Shown: in pieces, positions 62,791 through 64,000 of the stretch
Layout: each line of letters begins with the position of its first letter
Position numbering within the stretch: the first letter of the stretch is position 1
Source of the DNA: Haloplanus salinarum
GTDB lineage: Archaea > Halobacteriota > Halobacteria > Halobacteriales > Haloferacaceae
Assembly (NCBI RefSeq): GCF_024498175.1
Contig: NZ_CP101823.1
Location: forward strand, 620,001-684,000
DNA: 64,000 nucleotides
Direction: 5' to 3'
Program-made: the position numbers and the translations under genes
Notes under the pieces: model-generated
What the model saw: the letters and a program-made list of their open reading frames with translations, nothing else
What the model was told of the DNA's origin: nothing
The model's database searches: none

Positions 62791-62870
62791 CTCCCACGTT
62801 CGCGGGAGCGACGTCCTCGTACAGCCCACCGGCACACGGAGCGTTCCGAGGACGGCTGCAGCCGTGGGCT
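62791..62870 (+). ncRNA. Structured intergenic region, hairpin plus pseudoknot pattern
   Basis: CTCCC...GGGAG (62791-62808) is a hairpin. Then GTCCTCG (62813-62819) pairs with CGAGGAC (62847-62853) and AGCCCAC (62823-62829) pairs with GTGGGCT (62864-62870). The two 7-bp stems are interleaved, with a GGCTGCAGCC palindrome between. This is an H-type pseudoknot pattern. It resembles in general layout the structured 3' ends of IS200/IS605 (TnpB) elements, but no tnpB gene is present. Whether it is transcribed is unknown. Confidence 0.35.
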
Positions 62871-62944
62871 TTCCCCTGTGCATATAAGTGGGTTATAGGC
62901 TTAAGCTACAGAACGATGCGGTTACGTCCCTTCCGTTCGTTCGT

Positions 62945-63082
62945 ATGGGACAGCGAAACCATGCCGACGACCGAGACAGCGCGACCGACTCGAAATTCTA
63001 CCTCCCCGCCGGGATCAGCCCGTCGTCCGAGGCCAGTCGGGTCGAGTCCCTCCGGGCGATGCTGTTCAGTGATCGTCCCTAA
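62945..63082 (+). CDS. Small 45-residue protein, unknown
   Basis: ATG 62945 encodes a 45-residue hydrophilic protein, MGQRNHADDRDSATDSKFYL at the start and SLRAMLFSDRP at the end. The balance of acidic and Ser/Asp residues is haloarchaeal. An earlier in-frame ATG at 62888 gives a 64-residue version whose start looks less natural. No family is recognised and expression is unproven. Confidence 0.4.
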   Translation: MGQRNHADDRDSATDSKFYLPAGISPSSEASRVESLRAMLFSDRP

Positions 63083-63336
63083 CACGGCGGGATAGCCGGG
63101 ACCGATTCCGGTGAGCGGAGCGGTCTCGGGGAGTCCCGCACTGCCTGTATCGATCCTCCGAGCCGGTCGTGACGTGAAAAAACGAACGGCACCCCCTCTT
63201 CGGAGCTCGCGACCGACTCAGTTAAGCCACCACACGGCCACCGTTACAGTTCCAGTAGCACGCACGACAACGTCGGTACCGATCGGCCGTCTGAAAGACC
63301 GTAACCGCGGAACCACAAATACCACGCGATGGAACA

Positions 63337-64000
63337 ATGACCGATATCAAAGCGGTCGTCCGAGTCGAGCATCCCGATATCGTCCTCACGGAGACAGTCA
63401 CTCACGATCGAAGTTCGAAGGTCACGTCGGTGTCGGAGGCGGGAACCGACCCGACGTCGGGGAGATTCTTCTATCACATAGAATCATCCGATTTCTGCCG
63501 GTTCGAAGACGGATTACGGCACGACAGTACTATTGGCGAATTCGAACGAGTCATCGAAACCAGGGACGACGAGGCGATCTATAGCTTCGAGTATACCGAC
63601 GACGCGAAGGTTCTCTCACCGGTCATCTCGGCTGCGAACGGTGTCATCCTCGACATGGAAAACGACGGACGCGCTTGGGTCCTAACGGTGTGGATGCCCG
63701 ACCGATCCGATCTGGTTCCCCTCTGGGAGTATGCACAACAGCATGACGTCGATATCGATCTACTGCGTGTGAACGAATACGCTAGTTTGGGAACGACCGA
63801 CGCCGGATTGACCGATAGCCAACGCGAAGCACTCCTCGTGGCACTCGAAACGGGATATTTCGAAGAACCACGGGACGTAACCCTCGGCGAGGTCGCCGCT
63901 GATCTGGATATCTCACAACCTGCAGCCAGTGGTCTCCTTCGGCGTGGAATCAAGCGACTCGTCATCTCGTCTCTGGTGGACGACGGTGACTCTCCGTCGG
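63337..64000 (+). CDS. HTH-10 (Bat-type) regulator, cut by the window end
   Basis: ATG 63337 opens a frame that stays open to the right edge (about 221 residues seen). The N-terminal part contains a regulator domain (KAVVRVEHPDIVLTETV, DMENDGRAWVLTVWMPDRSD) and the C-terminal HTH_10 begins with LTDSQREALLVALETGYF, then VTLGEVAADLDISQPAASGL. This is the Bat-type layout also seen in the regulator at 14371. Base composition is lower in GC than in the kinase gene before it. The target genes must lie outside the window. Confidence 0.88.
   Translation, partial: MTDIKAVVRVEHPDIVLTETVTHDRSSKVTSVSEAGTDPTSGRFFYHIESSDFCRFEDGLRHDSTIGEFERVIETRDDEAIYSFEYTDDAKVLSPVISAANGVILDMENDGRAWVLTVWMPDRSDLVPLWEYAQQHDVDIDLLRVNEYASLGTTDAGLTDSQREALLVALETGYFEEPRDVTLGEVAADLDISQPAASGLLRRGIKRLVISSLVDDGDSPS

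Overview
The window comes from an extremely halophilic archaeon (class Halobacteria). The evidence is high GC with G/C-rich third positions, strongly acidic proteins, archaeal-type genes (L7Ae, S28e, L24e, TmcA, RNase J, HTH-10 regulators, RdfA, UPF0179) and start codons placed about 25-30 bases after TATA boxes (leaderless transcription). The genus cannot be told from the sequence alone. I see no rRNA, tRNA or CRISPR array.

Layout. 1-2.7 kb: an rRNA/protein-modification operon (tail of an upstream gene, rsmA, mscS, prmC/hemK). 2.7-4.8 kb: a split, translationally coupled MetE pair. 4.8-10.3 kb: an amine-nitrogen module on the minus strand (copper amine oxidase, Amt, GlnK, ZIP-like membrane protein) facing a TrmB regulator across a palindromic operator. 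10.4-11.7 kb: CNNM/CorC-type CBS membrane protein. 11.8-15.1 kb: a methanethiol oxidase-type gene, a 2Fe-2S ferredoxin and a second ZIP-like protein, facing an HTH-10 regulator. 15.1-16.3 kb: ndk and ribosomal protein genes. 16.5-30.6 kb: housekeeping and metabolic genes (VOC dioxygenase, tmcA, GNAT, PQQ-type lipoprotein with a leaderless microprotein in front, SMR pump, a twice-broken exported-protein pseudogene, ferredoxin, class III aminotransferase, gltX, FAH hydrolase, 2-hydroxyacid dehydrogenase, FAD reductase).

30.8-39.8 kb is an accessory island with visibly more A+T. It is punctuated by one family of direct repeats: a 55-bp head containing hairpins, and in three copies a separate conserved tail. 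Between repeats lie an APC permease, a cupin, a CPxCG zinc-ribbon microprotein, a PiT phosphate transporter, a DUF433/DUF5615 toxin-antitoxin pair and a Fic toxin with a small partner. One repeat has been hit by an IS6-type element (catalytic Asp changed to Asn) and then by an ISH3-type element (transposase broken by two frameshifts). The repeat-gene-repeat arrangement resembles a cassette array and is the most interesting signal here.

40.1-64 kb: galactonate dehydratase-like enzyme, a palindromic MITE, several haloarchaeal DUF proteins, a chimeric scar where two divergent genes (RraA-like and ADP-ribosylglycohydrolase) both lost their 5' halves, the archaea-specific SMC-related protein with RdfA (rod-shape/cytoskeletal regulation), quinone oxidoreductase, DUF2249, pyruvoyl arginine decarboxylase, gamma carbonic anhydrase, acyl-CoA synthetase, RNase J, CoA transferase, a large hybrid sensor kinase, a pseudoknot-like intergenic structure and a partial HTH-10 regulator running off the end.
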